Counted from the stretch's first letter, positions 1 through 6,370 are shown. The stretch is DNA of 13,087 nucleotides from Acidobacteriaceae bacterium (GCA_003135315.1 PLBD01000389.1:1-13087); one strand, 5' to 3'. Numbers and translations: made by a program. The notes: generated by a model not told the origin, from the sequence alone.

Positions 1-221
1 CGGAAGTGCTGTCCCTTCTGCGGAGGCTGCCCCATGTGCCGGTAGCCAGCCATGATGAGGTACTGACGTTTATCGAGCGCCATCGCCTGATGGGCCGCGG
101 CATAGGTTGGATTGATGCTCATCTCCTGGCTTCGGCGGCGCTCAGCAACACGCCGCTGTGGAGCCGGGACCGGCGCCTCTCAGAAGTGGCCACGGAACTT
201 CACCTTTGCGCCCAGCCGTAA
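1..221 (+). CDS. PIN-domain (VapC-type) toxin, C-terminal fragment cut by window edge
   Basis: Only the last ~72 residues are inside the window; the frame is open to base 3, so the gene starts to the left and the GTG at 6 is not needed as a start. The visible part has the end of a PIN fold: an IGWIDAHLLASA segment, in which the Asp matches the conserved late acidic metal ligand of PIN nucleases, then LWSRDRRL, where the Asp sits at the strand before the final helix. PIN-domain VapC proteins are small Mg-dependent RNases that act as toxins and are neutralised by a VapB partner encoded just upstream, here outside the window. Length of a full VapC is about 130 residues, so roughly half is seen. 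Family is fairly sure; toxin activity and antitoxin pairing are inferred. Confidence 0.8.
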   Translation, partial: EVLSLLRRLPHVPVASHDEVLTFIERHRLMGRGIGWIDAHLLASAALSNTPLWSRDRRLSEVATELHLCAQP

Positions 222-424
222 GTTGCCGGATTCGGCCTGACCAAGAAGCGGCGGAAGCCGGTCGCAACGAATGTTCCTTATACGCACCTGAAGGTGTGCT
301 CCACCACTTCCTGCCCAGCGCCCCACCTAAATGCCTTCCATTTCGGGAATTGTGGTTACCTTCGTTTCCGTGAGCCGCCTTTTGTTCTCGATCCAATTCC
401 GGACGCATGAATAAACTGAGAGTG

Positions 425-459
425 CCGGAGCCAGTCTCCGGTGCTGCCAGCCTGGCAGC
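425..459. repeat. Two back-to-back perfect hairpins
   Basis: Hairpin one is CCGGAG (425-430), loop CCAGT, CTCCGG (436-441), a perfect 6-bp stem. One base later begins hairpin two: GCTGCCAG (443-450), a single C, then CTGGCAGC (452-459), a perfect 8-bp palindrome that would fold as a 6-bp stem with a 5-base loop. On the plus strand it is followed by GACGTTCTTTG, a weak T-rich tail. It could end transcription running rightward from the PIN gene, or be part of a structured RNA. The T-tract is poor, so a classic intrinsic terminator is not certain. Confidence 0.5.
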
Positions 460-527
460 GACGTTCTTTGAAAACCTGCGAAATGGAGAACCGGGAGGAA
501 CCTCTGCAGGGCCGAGTTCTGTTACCG

Positions 528-583
528 TAAGTCCTTGTGGCTCAAGTTTTTACGTATAAGTCCTACGCGCTCAAATTTTTGCG
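528..583. repeat. Two-copy imperfect tandem repeat, 29-bp period
   Basis: Copy one is 528-554 and copy two 557-583, separated by 2 bases. Both share TAAGTCCT, then four variable bases, then GCTCAA, one variable base, TTTTT, one variable base and CG; 21 of 27 positions agree. A related TTTTGCG string continues at 589-595, followed by the A/T-rich TAGAATCAATAACTTAGGA. The block is clearly richer in A/T than its surroundings. Origin and role are unknown; recombination-site remnant, protein-binding repeats or a dispersed intergenic repeat are all possible. Confidence 0.6.
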
Positions 584-746
584 GGGAGTTTTGCGTAGAA
601 TCAATAACTTAGGAGCTAAAAAGGGTGGGGATGCTCTTCAGGAAAGATCCAGGAGAGATGCGGAAACCCGCCGCGCTCGGCGTAATCGACATGCAGAAAC
701 GAATTCCTCGATCAGTGGCCTGCCGCTGAAGAGGAAGCGTCTGGGC

Positions 747-1139
747 TCAGGATTCCGGCCGGGCCCTATGCCGTCTGCGTCGATGCAGCAACTCTACAAT
801 CTTAGCTTCGATCACTTCTGTCGGCTCCAGCTTGGACAGATAAGCATCCACGTGCTCCGTGCCTTCCGGATTGTCAGTGGAGGCCGACAACATAAGTATG
901 GGCACGTCCGGCTTTACCAGGCGCATCTGGCTGGCGAGTTCCGTCCCCTTCATGCCATCCAGGAAGTAGTCGAGAATCACCAGCCGTACCGGCTCTCGCG
1001 TCAGGGTGCGCAGGGCCAGCCGAGCTTCTCCTGTCGCCAGAACAAGATGACCACTGGCCTCAAGCACCAACTTGCGGACAGACCGGCCCGCAACGTCGTC
1101 GTCGACCAGAAGGATCAGGGCACCCCTTGAGTCAGCCAT
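747..1139 (-). CDS. Receiver-only (stand-alone REC) response regulator
   Basis: A 130-residue protein made of one CheY-like receiver domain. The acidic pocket is VDDD (Asp13-15), the phosphoacceptor is Asp57 in VILDYFL, the switch Ser is Ser85 in LMLSAS, and the conserved Lys is Lys103 in YLSK. The domain ends around residue 120 with a basic tail (HRRRRHRARPES) and no DNA-binding or enzymatic output, so it likely acts by protein contact or as a phosphate sink. The ATG has AAAGGG four bases upstream. It lies 258 bp downstream of a paralogous receiver gene with the same pocket numbering. No histidine kinase is encoded nearby, so the partner is unknown. The receiver call is firm; the pathway is not visible. 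Confidence 0.9.
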   Translation of the reverse strand: MADSRGALILLVDDDVAGRSVRKLVLEASGHLVLATGEARLALRTLTREPVRLVILDYFLDGMKGTELASQMRLVKPDVPILMLSASTDNPEGTEHVDAYLSKLEPTEVIEAKIVELLHRRRRHRARPES

Positions 1140-1253
1140 TTAGCCCTTTCCAGCTTCGGATCCCAGGGAACGGTCCAACTTGCTCTCCTGATCCACGAAG
1201 CTGTGGCTCATGAGAAGGGAGCGCCTGATCTGTACGGTACTTTTCCCCGGCAA

Positions 1254-1292
1254 GATTTGTCTGGTCAAAAGTAGACGTGTTGGCCACAAATC
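1254..1292. other. Long-stem inverted repeat between the two receiver genes
   Basis: GATTTGT (1254-1260) pairs perfectly with ACAAATC (1286-1292). Allowing a 2-base bulge, GGTC (1263-1266) pairs with GGCC (1282-1285) with one G-T pair, leaving a ~15-base loop. It lies in the 258-bp gap upstream of the 747-1139 receiver gene, 115-153 bases before its start. No T-run follows on either strand, so it is not a standard terminator. It may be an operator for a dimeric regulator or a leader RNA structure. No convincing -35/-10 pair was found in the gap. Confidence 0.35.
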
Positions 1293-1397
1293 AGCGGTGG
1301 GGCGCGCGGATAGAGATCGCTTCCGGAGCCAGAGTAAGACCCGAAAAGGGATAGCGCGGGCTGTGCCGGCGCTAGTGCGTCTTGGGAAGTGGGTTAA

Positions 1398-1805
1398 CTA
1401 CCGCGATCCGCCGTCGCTTTGAGGATCGATTCCGGCGGAACCCTGTTGTTCCACCAGCTTTGCGATGGCCGCGAGGAACTCCGGAGGCGGAATGCCCTTG
1501 ATCAGAACCATGTCCGCCAACTCTGCGCCCGGAGGCAGTACCGGGGTTGAAGTCAGCAACACGACCGGGACCTCGGGTTTTGTCTGTTTCATCGCCACCA
1601 TGATTTCGGCGCCGGGAAAGCCGGGAAGGAAATGATCGGTGATCACCAGTTCCACGGGGTGACTGCCAAGCATCTCTAATGCAGCGTCGCCGGAGCACGC
1701 GGTCAGCACATCGTACCCGGCAATGGAGAGCACGAGACGGCGGGCCATCAGCCCTGCTGGGTCATCATCCACACACAAGATAACCGTGGGAGTTACTTTG
1801 GACAC
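1398..1805 (-). CDS. Receiver-only (stand-alone REC) response regulator, paralog of the 747-1139 gene
   Basis: A 135-residue CheY-like receiver using a GTG start at 1805, which has GGAG six bases upstream (TTGGAGAAGTGT); a TTG at 1817 would add four residues. With the GTG start the pocket residues are Asp13-15 in CVDDD, phosphoacceptor Asp57 in VITDHFL, Thr85 in VLLTST and Lys103 in LIKG, which are the same positions as in the neighbouring receiver and support this start. The two proteins align essentially without gaps (VDDDxAG, LVL, PVxLVI, KPxVP are shared). A short Gly/Ser/Gln tail replaces any output domain. It probably arose from tandem duplication with its neighbour. Signal and partner are unknown. 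Confidence 0.9.
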   Translation of the reverse strand: MSKVTPTVILCVDDDPAGLMARRLVLSIAGYDVLTACSGDAALEMLGSHPVELVITDHFLPGFPGAEIMVAMKQTKPEVPVVLLTSTPVLPPGAELADMVLIKGIPPPEFLAAIAKLVEQQGSAGIDPQSDGGSR

Positions 1806-1913
1806 ACACTTCTCCAACTAGCGCAGCGCAACTACTTTGCTGCTGGTCCCGAAATGAGTTGAGCGCTCAGATTCCGACTCGATCAATCGATCGGCCAAAG
1901 AGATCGCAAAATA

Positions 1914-1939
1914 GAGGACCACCGGTTACAGTGGTCCTC
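1914..1939 (-). terminator. Probable intrinsic terminator of the Crp/Fnr transcription unit
   Basis: GAGGACCAC (1914-1922) and GTGGTCCTC (1931-1939) form a perfect 9-bp stem with an 8-base loop. On the minus strand the stem is followed by TATTTTGCG, a short U-rich tail. It lies about 180 bases past the stop of the minus-strand Crp/Fnr gene and just ahead of the next receiver gene, where a transcript end makes sense. The tail is short and interrupted, so termination may be partial. Confidence 0.6.
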
Positions 1940-2013
1940 CGTCTGCGTATCCACCCGGTCGTCCATTGCACCCTGCAAGCGTCCTGCAATCCGGTTGGAC
2001 CCAAACTGCTTCG

Positions 2014-2081
2014 ATCATTGCATGGTTGGATGTGTCAGTCGTTGCCCCCGCGCAAAATGGAGCTTGCGCTGGAGCAATGAT
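2014..2081 (-). other. Nested inverted repeats in the Crp/Fnr 3' region, possible structured RNA
   Basis: An outer pair ATCATTGC (2014-2021) and GCAATGAT (2074-2081) encloses an inner pair GCGCAA (2050-2055) and TTGCGC (2064-2069) with an 8-base loop. The element sits between the Crp/Fnr stop and the hairpin terminator, so on the minus strand it would be in the 3' untranslated part of that mRNA or in a separate small RNA ending at the terminator. The 28-base unpaired side arm weakens the case. Confidence 0.3.
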
Positions 2082-2117
2082 TGGCTGTAAGGCGAAACGC
2101 GTGATGGGACGCTGCGC

Positions 2118-2810
2118 TTAGAGGTCCTGAAGTAGCAGCCGTTCAGGAGAGGCCAGCAAGACCTTGCCACGTCTCTTGGCTAAGACGCCGCCGCGCTGCC
2201 ATTCGCTCATCACGCGGCTGACGGTAAACGGTGTGATGTTGGCGGCGGCGGCCAACTCCTCGTTGCGCACCGCGAGCTCGATTCCGCCGGAAACTCTGTG
2301 GCCGATTCCGCTGGCCAGGTTGACCAGCACTTCCGCCAGCCGCTGCCGCGCCGTGTGGCAGCTCAACGCGACCTGTGCGGCGATAGACACGTTCAGGTAA
2401 TCCGACGCGATCGTCAAGGCATTGTCGAACAATTTTGGATACTTCTCTGCCAGGCTGCGTATCCGCAAGTGGTCCCATACCAGGGTGTGGCTGTCCCTGA
2501 CAGCTTCGGTACTCAACAGATAATCGGAAGGTCTCGACAATAGCGCCATGCCGGCAAACATCTCCCCCGGAGGGTACGAGTGCATGTGAAGTTTCTGTCC
2601 GCCCTGGGTGAGGAAGAAGCTTCGGGCACCGCCGCTGAGCAGCATGAAAATGTGACTCGCAGGGTGCCCCTGGTTGGTGATCACGGAGTTCGCCAGGAAT
2701 CGCCGCTGGCGCGAAGCGGCCAGGACCGTGGTGATTTCAAGCGGGCCAAGATCGGCCAGGAACGGCGGTTGCAGCTTTCGTACCAGCGCGGTCAGTTCAG
2801 GCGTAGTCAT
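2118..2810 (-). CDS. Crp/Fnr-family transcriptional regulator
   Basis: A 230-residue protein. Residues ~15-115 form the cyclic-nucleotide-type beta-roll sensor (GHPASHIFMLLSGGARSF, then YPPGEMFAGMALLS at the position of the phosphate-binding cassette); ~125-160 are the dimer helix; ~182-217 are the winged helix-turn-helix, with NEELAAAANITPFTVSRVMSEW as its core and the typical family VSR motif. There is no N-terminal Cys cluster and only one Cys (151), so an FNR-type Fe-S sensor or haem ligand set is not apparent. The cassette lacks the usual GE(L/I)...R(A/T) cAMP signature, so the ligand is unknown. The frame runs open 75 codons further up, but that part reads as a shadow of the 93-aa gene, so the ATG at 2810 is chosen; its ribosome site is weak. 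It follows that gene by 62 bp and precedes the terminator at 1914-1939. Confidence 0.9.
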   Translation of the reverse strand: MTTPELTALVRKLQPPFLADLGPLEITTVLAASRQRRFLANSVITNQGHPASHIFMLLSGGARSFFLTQGGQKLHMHSYPPGEMFAGMALLSRPSDYLLSTEAVRDSHTLVWDHLRIRSLAEKYPKLFDNALTIASDYLNVSIAAQVALSCHTARQRLAEVLVNLASGIGHRVSGGIELAVRNEELAAAANITPFTVSRVMSEWQRGGVLAKRRGKVLLASPERLLLQDL

Positions 2811-2872
2811 GGTGTAAGGATCCCCCGGGATGCAGGCACGGCAGTATGGCCGTGATTGTATCCCGGATTGCG

Positions 2873-3154
2873 CTACCGCCGCCCGGCAAAATCTCCGGTC
2901 CGGCGATCGCTCCTGGCGGACTGGTCGTCCTCGGGCTCCGGATCCCAGTCCAGAATCAGCTTCGTGTCGGGCGATGTGAACTTCACCATGCGCAGCATGC
3001 CGGCTGACTGCTTCGCCTCGTTCGCTGCGTTGCACGCGATGCGGCGTGCTTCCTCTCGCTCGACTCCGTACTCCAGCAGGATCGCCGCCACATCCATCGC
3101 CAGCAGCTTCTTCAGCCGCGATTGGGCCGCGCTTTGCGCTTGCGCTTCAGTCAT
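2873..3154 (-). CDS. Unrecognised 93-aa protein, translationally coupled to the receiver gene
   Basis: The start overlaps the stop of the preceding receiver gene by 8 nt (ATGACTGA), a classic coupling arrangement. I do not recognise the family. Residues ~5-50 look helical and amphipathic (RLKKLLAMDVAAILLEYG, then EREEARRIA) and include the single Cys41. Residues ~55-72 have a beta-like VKFTSPDTKLILDWD stretch, and the tail is highly charged (EPEDDQSARSDRR). There is no signal peptide or membrane segment, so a cytoplasmic protein is expected. Its position between a receiver-only regulator and a Crp/Fnr gene suggests an adaptor or signalling role, but that is inference. The opposite-strand frame is longer (165 codons) but Arg/Ser-rich with poor composition. 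Confidence 0.6.
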   Translation of the reverse strand: MTEAQAQSAAQSRLKKLLAMDVAAILLEYGVEREEARRIACNAANEAKQSAGMLRMVKFTSPDTKLILDWDPEPEDDQSARSDRRTGDFAGRR

Positions 3155-3638
3155 GGAACCGGCGATCTGGTCTGCGCTGCGCGAGACCGCGTTGCAGAGG
3201 GTCGCGGAAATCGTTACCGTCAGGGCCGATCGGATCGCAGAATGCAAACGTGCTGCACACAAACCGCTTGCCGGCGATGACAGCTTCCACGGCGGGCAGC
3301 AGGTCATGGGCGGCGTCGGATTTCAGGACGTAACCCTGCGCGCCGGCAGATAAGGCTTCCTGCATCACGTCCGAATATAGGATTGCACTGAGGAACAGTA
3401 TCTTGGGATGTGGAGTGATCGCGCAGATTTGGCGGGCGGCCTCGATGCCGTTGAGCCTGGGCAGTCCGACATCCAGCAAGATCAAGTCGGGTTGAAGCTC
3501 TTTGCTTTTCTGCACGGCTTCGAATCCATCCGCAGCCTCGCAGATAATCTGCCAGTCCGCGGAGCCTTCGAGCATCGTAATCACCATACGACGCCAGGCT
3601 TCGCAGTCGTCCACAATAAGAATCCGCGCTGATGCCAC
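3147..3638 (-). CDS. NarL/FixJ-like response regulator lacking its HTH output
   Basis: A 163-residue protein from a GTG at 3638 with GGAGG ten bases upstream; the frame is open 44 codons further but homology to receivers begins right after the GTG. The receiver spans ~1-125: Asp10/Asp11 (LIVDDCEAWRR), phosphoacceptor Asp56 (LILLDVGLPRLNG), Ser84 (LFLSA) and Lys106 (YVLKSD), with AGAQGYVLKSDAAHDLLPAV as in NarL-type proteins. NarL proteins normally have a LuxR-type HTH to ~210 residues; here the tail after AGKRFV (~38 residues, rich in Arg/Asp/Pro) has no HTH. The gene ends by overlapping the 93-aa gene. It is either a natural receiver-only form or a trimmed NarL relative; a frameshift was considered but the next frame shows no HTH either. 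Confidence 0.88.
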   Translation of the reverse strand: MASARILIVDDCEAWRRMVITMLEGSADWQIICEAADGFEAVQKSKELQPDLILLDVGLPRLNGIEAARQICAITPHPKILFLSAILYSDVMQEALSAGAQGYVLKSDAAHDLLPAVEAVIAGKRFVCSTFAFCDPIGPDGNDFRDPLQRGLAQRRPDRRFHD

Positions 3639-3808
3639 TTTCCAGCTGCCTCCCGCAGTCCAAAGTTCAAAACCTACGCCAGCGACTGGGGTAGTGCTGA
3701 ACTGTTCGTCGATAAAAGCTGTCTGAGGAGGATCCCACGGAGTGCGGCTTTCGTCGTTGCTCCAGAACAATTCTGTGCTTGCTCACGAGCAGGGAAGGCA
3801 ATTGGAGT

Positions 3809-6370
3809 CTATTCTGCACGCAGTGCGTTCACCGGATTAATCGACGCCGCTCTCTGCGCCGGAATGATGCTGGCGATGAGCGCACACAGTCCGAGCGCGG
3901 CGATAGATCCAGCCAGCACAATCGGGTCCCACCCTTTAACCTGGTAGAGCTGCGCGGCGATGAGACGCGAGCACGCGATGGAAATCGGAATCCCGATCGC
4001 GAGTCCGATGAGGATCTGCAGGAAAGCGCCCCGCAGGACCAGCCTGATCACACTGCTCCGATTTGCGCCCAGGGCCATCCGCACTCCAATTTCGCTGGTA
4101 CGCCGCTCGACGGCATAGGCCGTAACGCCGTACAGCCCGACTGCTGCCAGAATTAGCGCGAGAATGCCGAAAAGTCCAACCATCTGCGCCACCGCGCGCC
4201 GCTGGTCGAATTCCGAATCGACCTGTTCTTGCAGGGTCTGAATCTTCAGCAGTGTCAGGTTGGGATCGACGTCGCTGAGCACGCTGCGCACCTGCGGCTC
4301 CAGACCCTCCGTGCTTCCATGCAATTGCAAGACCGCGCCTTCGATGAAGTGGGTGTCGTCTTCCACCGTCTGCATTAGCGGTTCGTCATAATGGACGCGC
4401 TGGGCCAGCGGCACGAAGAAGATAGGGCGAGGCGTCTCGGTGTTTGCCACATCGTTATATTTCGCGTTGCGCACAATGCCCACAATCTCGTACGTGCTGC
4501 TGTATTTCGGCAAGTCGAGACCGAAGTGTGAGCCTAGAGGTTCTTCTCCCGGCTTGAAAAATCTGCGCACAAAACTCTCGTCCACAACGGCGACGGGTTG
4601 CGTTGCAGCCGTGTCCTGTTCGGTAATGCCGCGTCCGCGGACAATCTGCTGACCCAGGGTTTCGAGATATCCAGGGGTCACATGGTCCCATGAGGAGCCG
4701 ATGTGGTCGTCGTTTACGCTTGGCATTCCGTGGCCCTGGCGAATGACGATTTCGCCCCAGTTATCCTGCAGCGGGGTATAGAGGGCGAGTGCAGCCCGCT
4801 GGACACCCGGAAGATGCGAAAGCCGGTCCTGCAGCTCCCGGTACATTGCGTCCAGCTTGGGCTGTGGGTAGGAAGAATACGGTCCGGTCAAACTGATCGT
4901 AACCCGATGGTCGGTCTGGTAACCGAAGTCCTGGTGTTGCAGCTTTTGCAGACTTCGCGTCAGCAACCCGGCGCCAGCCAGCAAAACCACGGACAGCGTA
5001 GCCTGCACCACCACGAGGATCTTCTGAGATAGCGAAGAGGTATCGCGAGTGCTGCGAGTCACTCCACGTAAGGCCTCGGCGGGATCGGCATGGGAGGTCA
5101 GCCAGGCCGGAGCAGTTCCGAAAATTACACCCGTCATCAGCGACAGAACGAAGGCAAATGCCAGCACCGGCAGCGAGGGAGTCGCGTCAATGGGGACAAA
5201 TCGCGCGCTATGGAAGGCCAGAAGCACGATGGCCTTGACTCCCAGGTATGCCACGACCAGCCCCGCAAAGCCACCAAGAACGGAAAGCACCAGGCTCTCC
5301 GTCAGCGATTGACGGATGAGCCGCTTGCGGGAAGCGCCCAGCGCCAGCCGGACCGAAACTTGTGCGCGGCGCGATGCCCCGCGGGCCAGCAGCAAGTTGG
5401 CAATATTGGCACAGGCGATCAGCAGAACCAGGCAGCAAACCGCAAGCAGAATATGCAGGCTGTCGGCATAGTCGGCCTTCATGATGCCGACCCCGGTTCC
5501 CGCGGGAACGACGTGGATAACTTGCTTGGGCAGCGCCGCTTTGAGGCCGGCCATCCACTCAGGAGGCATGCCGCTGTCGGTCACCAGCCACACTCGCAGA
5601 AGCTCAGTCAGGCGTGCGGGCAGAGCGTTCGGTGAAGCTCCGGGCCGAAGCCGTCCGATCACTCGCACCCAGGCTGGAAATGTGTGCAGAAGAGAGCTTG
5701 TTGCCCCTCGAAATAGTATCTCCTGCTGAATGGGAACCCAGATGTCGGGAGGGTCGCTGCGCAGCGTCTCGCCGAAAAAGCCGGGAGGGGTAATTCCAAT
5801 CAGGGTGACCACGTGGCCGTCCAGAATAAAAGAAGAACCTACAATGCTGGGATCGGCCCCATACTGCTGCTGCCAGGTGCGGTAGCTCAGCATGGCGACC
5901 GGAGGCGCCGATACCTGGTCGTCTGCGGGAATGATGGGCCGTCCTTCGAAAGCTCCCACGCCGAAGGTCTGAAAATAATTGCCGCTGACAAATTCGCCGC
6001 GCAAGGGTTTGGCTATGCGGTCGCTTTCCCCGCGACGCACGCTGAACTGCCATCCTCCGGCCTGAAATGCAGCCAGCTCGGCGAACTCGGGCGTAGACTC
6101 CTTTAAACGCAGGTAGAAGGGATAAGAGAACATTCCCCAGTTCTCCTGCGGGCTGCCTTCGACGCAGCAGCTCTGGCCGTCGCCAATACGGTAAAGGCTG
6201 GCAGGATCGACCACCGGCAGGGACTTGAGCATCACGGTGTGAATGAGGGAGAAAATGGCAGTGGTAGCCCCGATGCCCAGGGCCAGCGTCAGCATCGCCG
6301 TCAGTGTGAAGATAGGTGACTGACGCATCTGGCGGAATGCGTAAGCTATGTCTTGCCGCACAGTTTGCAT
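3809..6370 (-). CDS. ABC-type permease, acidobacterial duplicated orphan permease (ADOP) type
   Basis: An 853-residue membrane protein with two MacB_PCD-FtsX units in one chain. The first helix (~21-45, LTLALGIGATTAIFSL) is followed by a periplasmic domain (~50-300), then three helices of the first FtsX unit (~306-330 with IACANIANLLLARGASRR, ~355-385, ~400-422). A fifth helix (~450-470) leads to the second periplasmic domain (~480-725) and a final FtsX unit (~728-752 with VGLYGVTAYAVERR and the EIGVRMALGA coupling motif, ~780-808, ~815-840). The ATG at 6370 is chosen over the TTG at 6421 because AAGGGG lies upstream of it and family members start with a short polar lead before the first helix. 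No ATPase gene is adjacent. MacB-like relatives export lipoproteins, peptides or drugs; the substrate here is unknown. It lies 84 bp after the amidohydrolase. Confidence 0.95.
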   Translation of the reverse strand: MQTVRQDIAYAFRQMRQSPIFTLTAMLTLALGIGATTAIFSLIHTVMLKSLPVVDPASLYRIGDGQSCCVEGSPQENWGMFSYPFYLRLKESTPEFAELAAFQAGGWQFSVRRGESDRIAKPLRGEFVSGNYFQTFGVGAFEGRPIIPADDQVSAPPVAMLSYRTWQQQYGADPSIVGSSFILDGHVVTLIGITPPGFFGETLRSDPPDIWVPIQQEILFRGATSSLLHTFPAWVRVIGRLRPGASPNALPARLTELLRVWLVTDSGMPPEWMAGLKAALPKQVIHVVPAGTGVGIMKADYADSLHILLAVCCLVLLIACANIANLLLARGASRRAQVSVRLALGASRKRLIRQSLTESLVLSVLGGFAGLVVAYLGVKAIVLLAFHSARFVPIDATPSLPVLAFAFVLSLMTGVIFGTAPAWLTSHADPAEALRGVTRSTRDTSSLSQKILVVVQATLSVVLLAGAGLLTRSLQKLQHQDFGYQTDHRVTISLTGPYSSYPQPKLDAMYRELQDRLSHLPGVQRAALALYTPLQDNWGEIVIRQGHGMPSVNDDHIGSSWDHVTPGYLETLGQQIVRGRGITEQDTAATQPVAVVDESFVRRFFKPGEEPLGSHFGLDLPKYSSTYEIVGIVRNAKYNDVANTETPRPIFFVPLAQRVHYDEPLMQTVEDDTHFIEGAVLQLHGSTEGLEPQVRSVLSDVDPNLTLLKIQTLQEQVDSEFDQRRAVAQMVGLFGILALILAAVGLYGVTAYAVERRTSEIGVRMALGANRSSVIRLVLRGAFLQILIGLAIGIPISIACSRLIAAQLYQVKGWDPIVLAGSIAALGLCALIASIIPAQRAASINPVNALRAE

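Larger units (their letters stand above)
222..746. other. 525-bp convergent intergenic spacer, no gene recognised
   Basis: This stretch lies between the stop of the plus-strand PIN gene and the stop of the minus-strand receiver gene, so neither neighbour needs a promoter here. It contains two adjacent perfect hairpins (425-459) and an A/T-rich two-copy tandem repeat (528-583), described separately. The open frames that cross it look like low-complexity Arg/Gln-rich translations, lack a good ribosome binding site and match no family I know. It may be a scar of past insertion or hold a small RNA; neither can be shown from sequence alone. Confidence 0.6.
1806..2117. other. 312-bp spacer holding a terminator and nested inverted repeats
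   Basis: This gap separates the Crp/Fnr gene (read first on the minus strand) from the 1398-1805 receiver gene. It holds a strong hairpin (1914-1939), a nested inverted-repeat structure (2014-2081) and a short direct repeat CCTGCAA-GCGT-CCTGCAA near 1973-1990. A plus-strand open frame of 73 codons at 1859-2080 has no convincing start signal and no recognisable composition. The promoter of the receiver gene should lie between the terminator and 1806, but I could not identify one with confidence. Confidence 0.5.

Noticed and set aside
281..300. CACC-TGAA-GGTG mini-hairpin after the PIN gene
   Set aside because: Only a four-base stem without T-tract; expected by chance.
400..530. Known riboswitch (for example c-di-GMP, glycine or cobalamin) in the convergent spacer
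   Set aside because: Hairpins are present, but none of the conserved loop sequences of those classes could be found, and no gene follows in the correct orientation.
537..1130. 197-codon open frame on the plus strand
   Set aside because: It runs antisense through a clear receiver gene, has Arg/Gln/His-rich low-quality composition and no ribosome site.
1230..1275. Possible sigma-54 or sigma-70 promoter for the 747-1139 receiver
   Set aside because: TTGACC is present on the minus strand but no -10 at 16-18 bases, and no GG/GC pair at -24/-12 spacing.
2811..3035. N-terminal extension of the Crp/Fnr gene by 75 codons
   Set aside because: The extension reads as an Arg/Ser/His-rich shadow of the 93-aa gene and precedes the normal family start; the ATG at 2810 fits the usual Crp/Fnr length.
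2856..3353. 165-codon plus-strand frame opposite the 93-aa gene
   Set aside because: Ser/Arg/Ala-rich translation with no domain; the minus frame has coupling to the receiver and a more protein-like sequence.
3780..3797. TGCTC-AC-GAGCA inverted repeat after the permease stop
   Set aside because: Five-base arms with a two-base loop cannot form a normal hairpin and no T-run follows.
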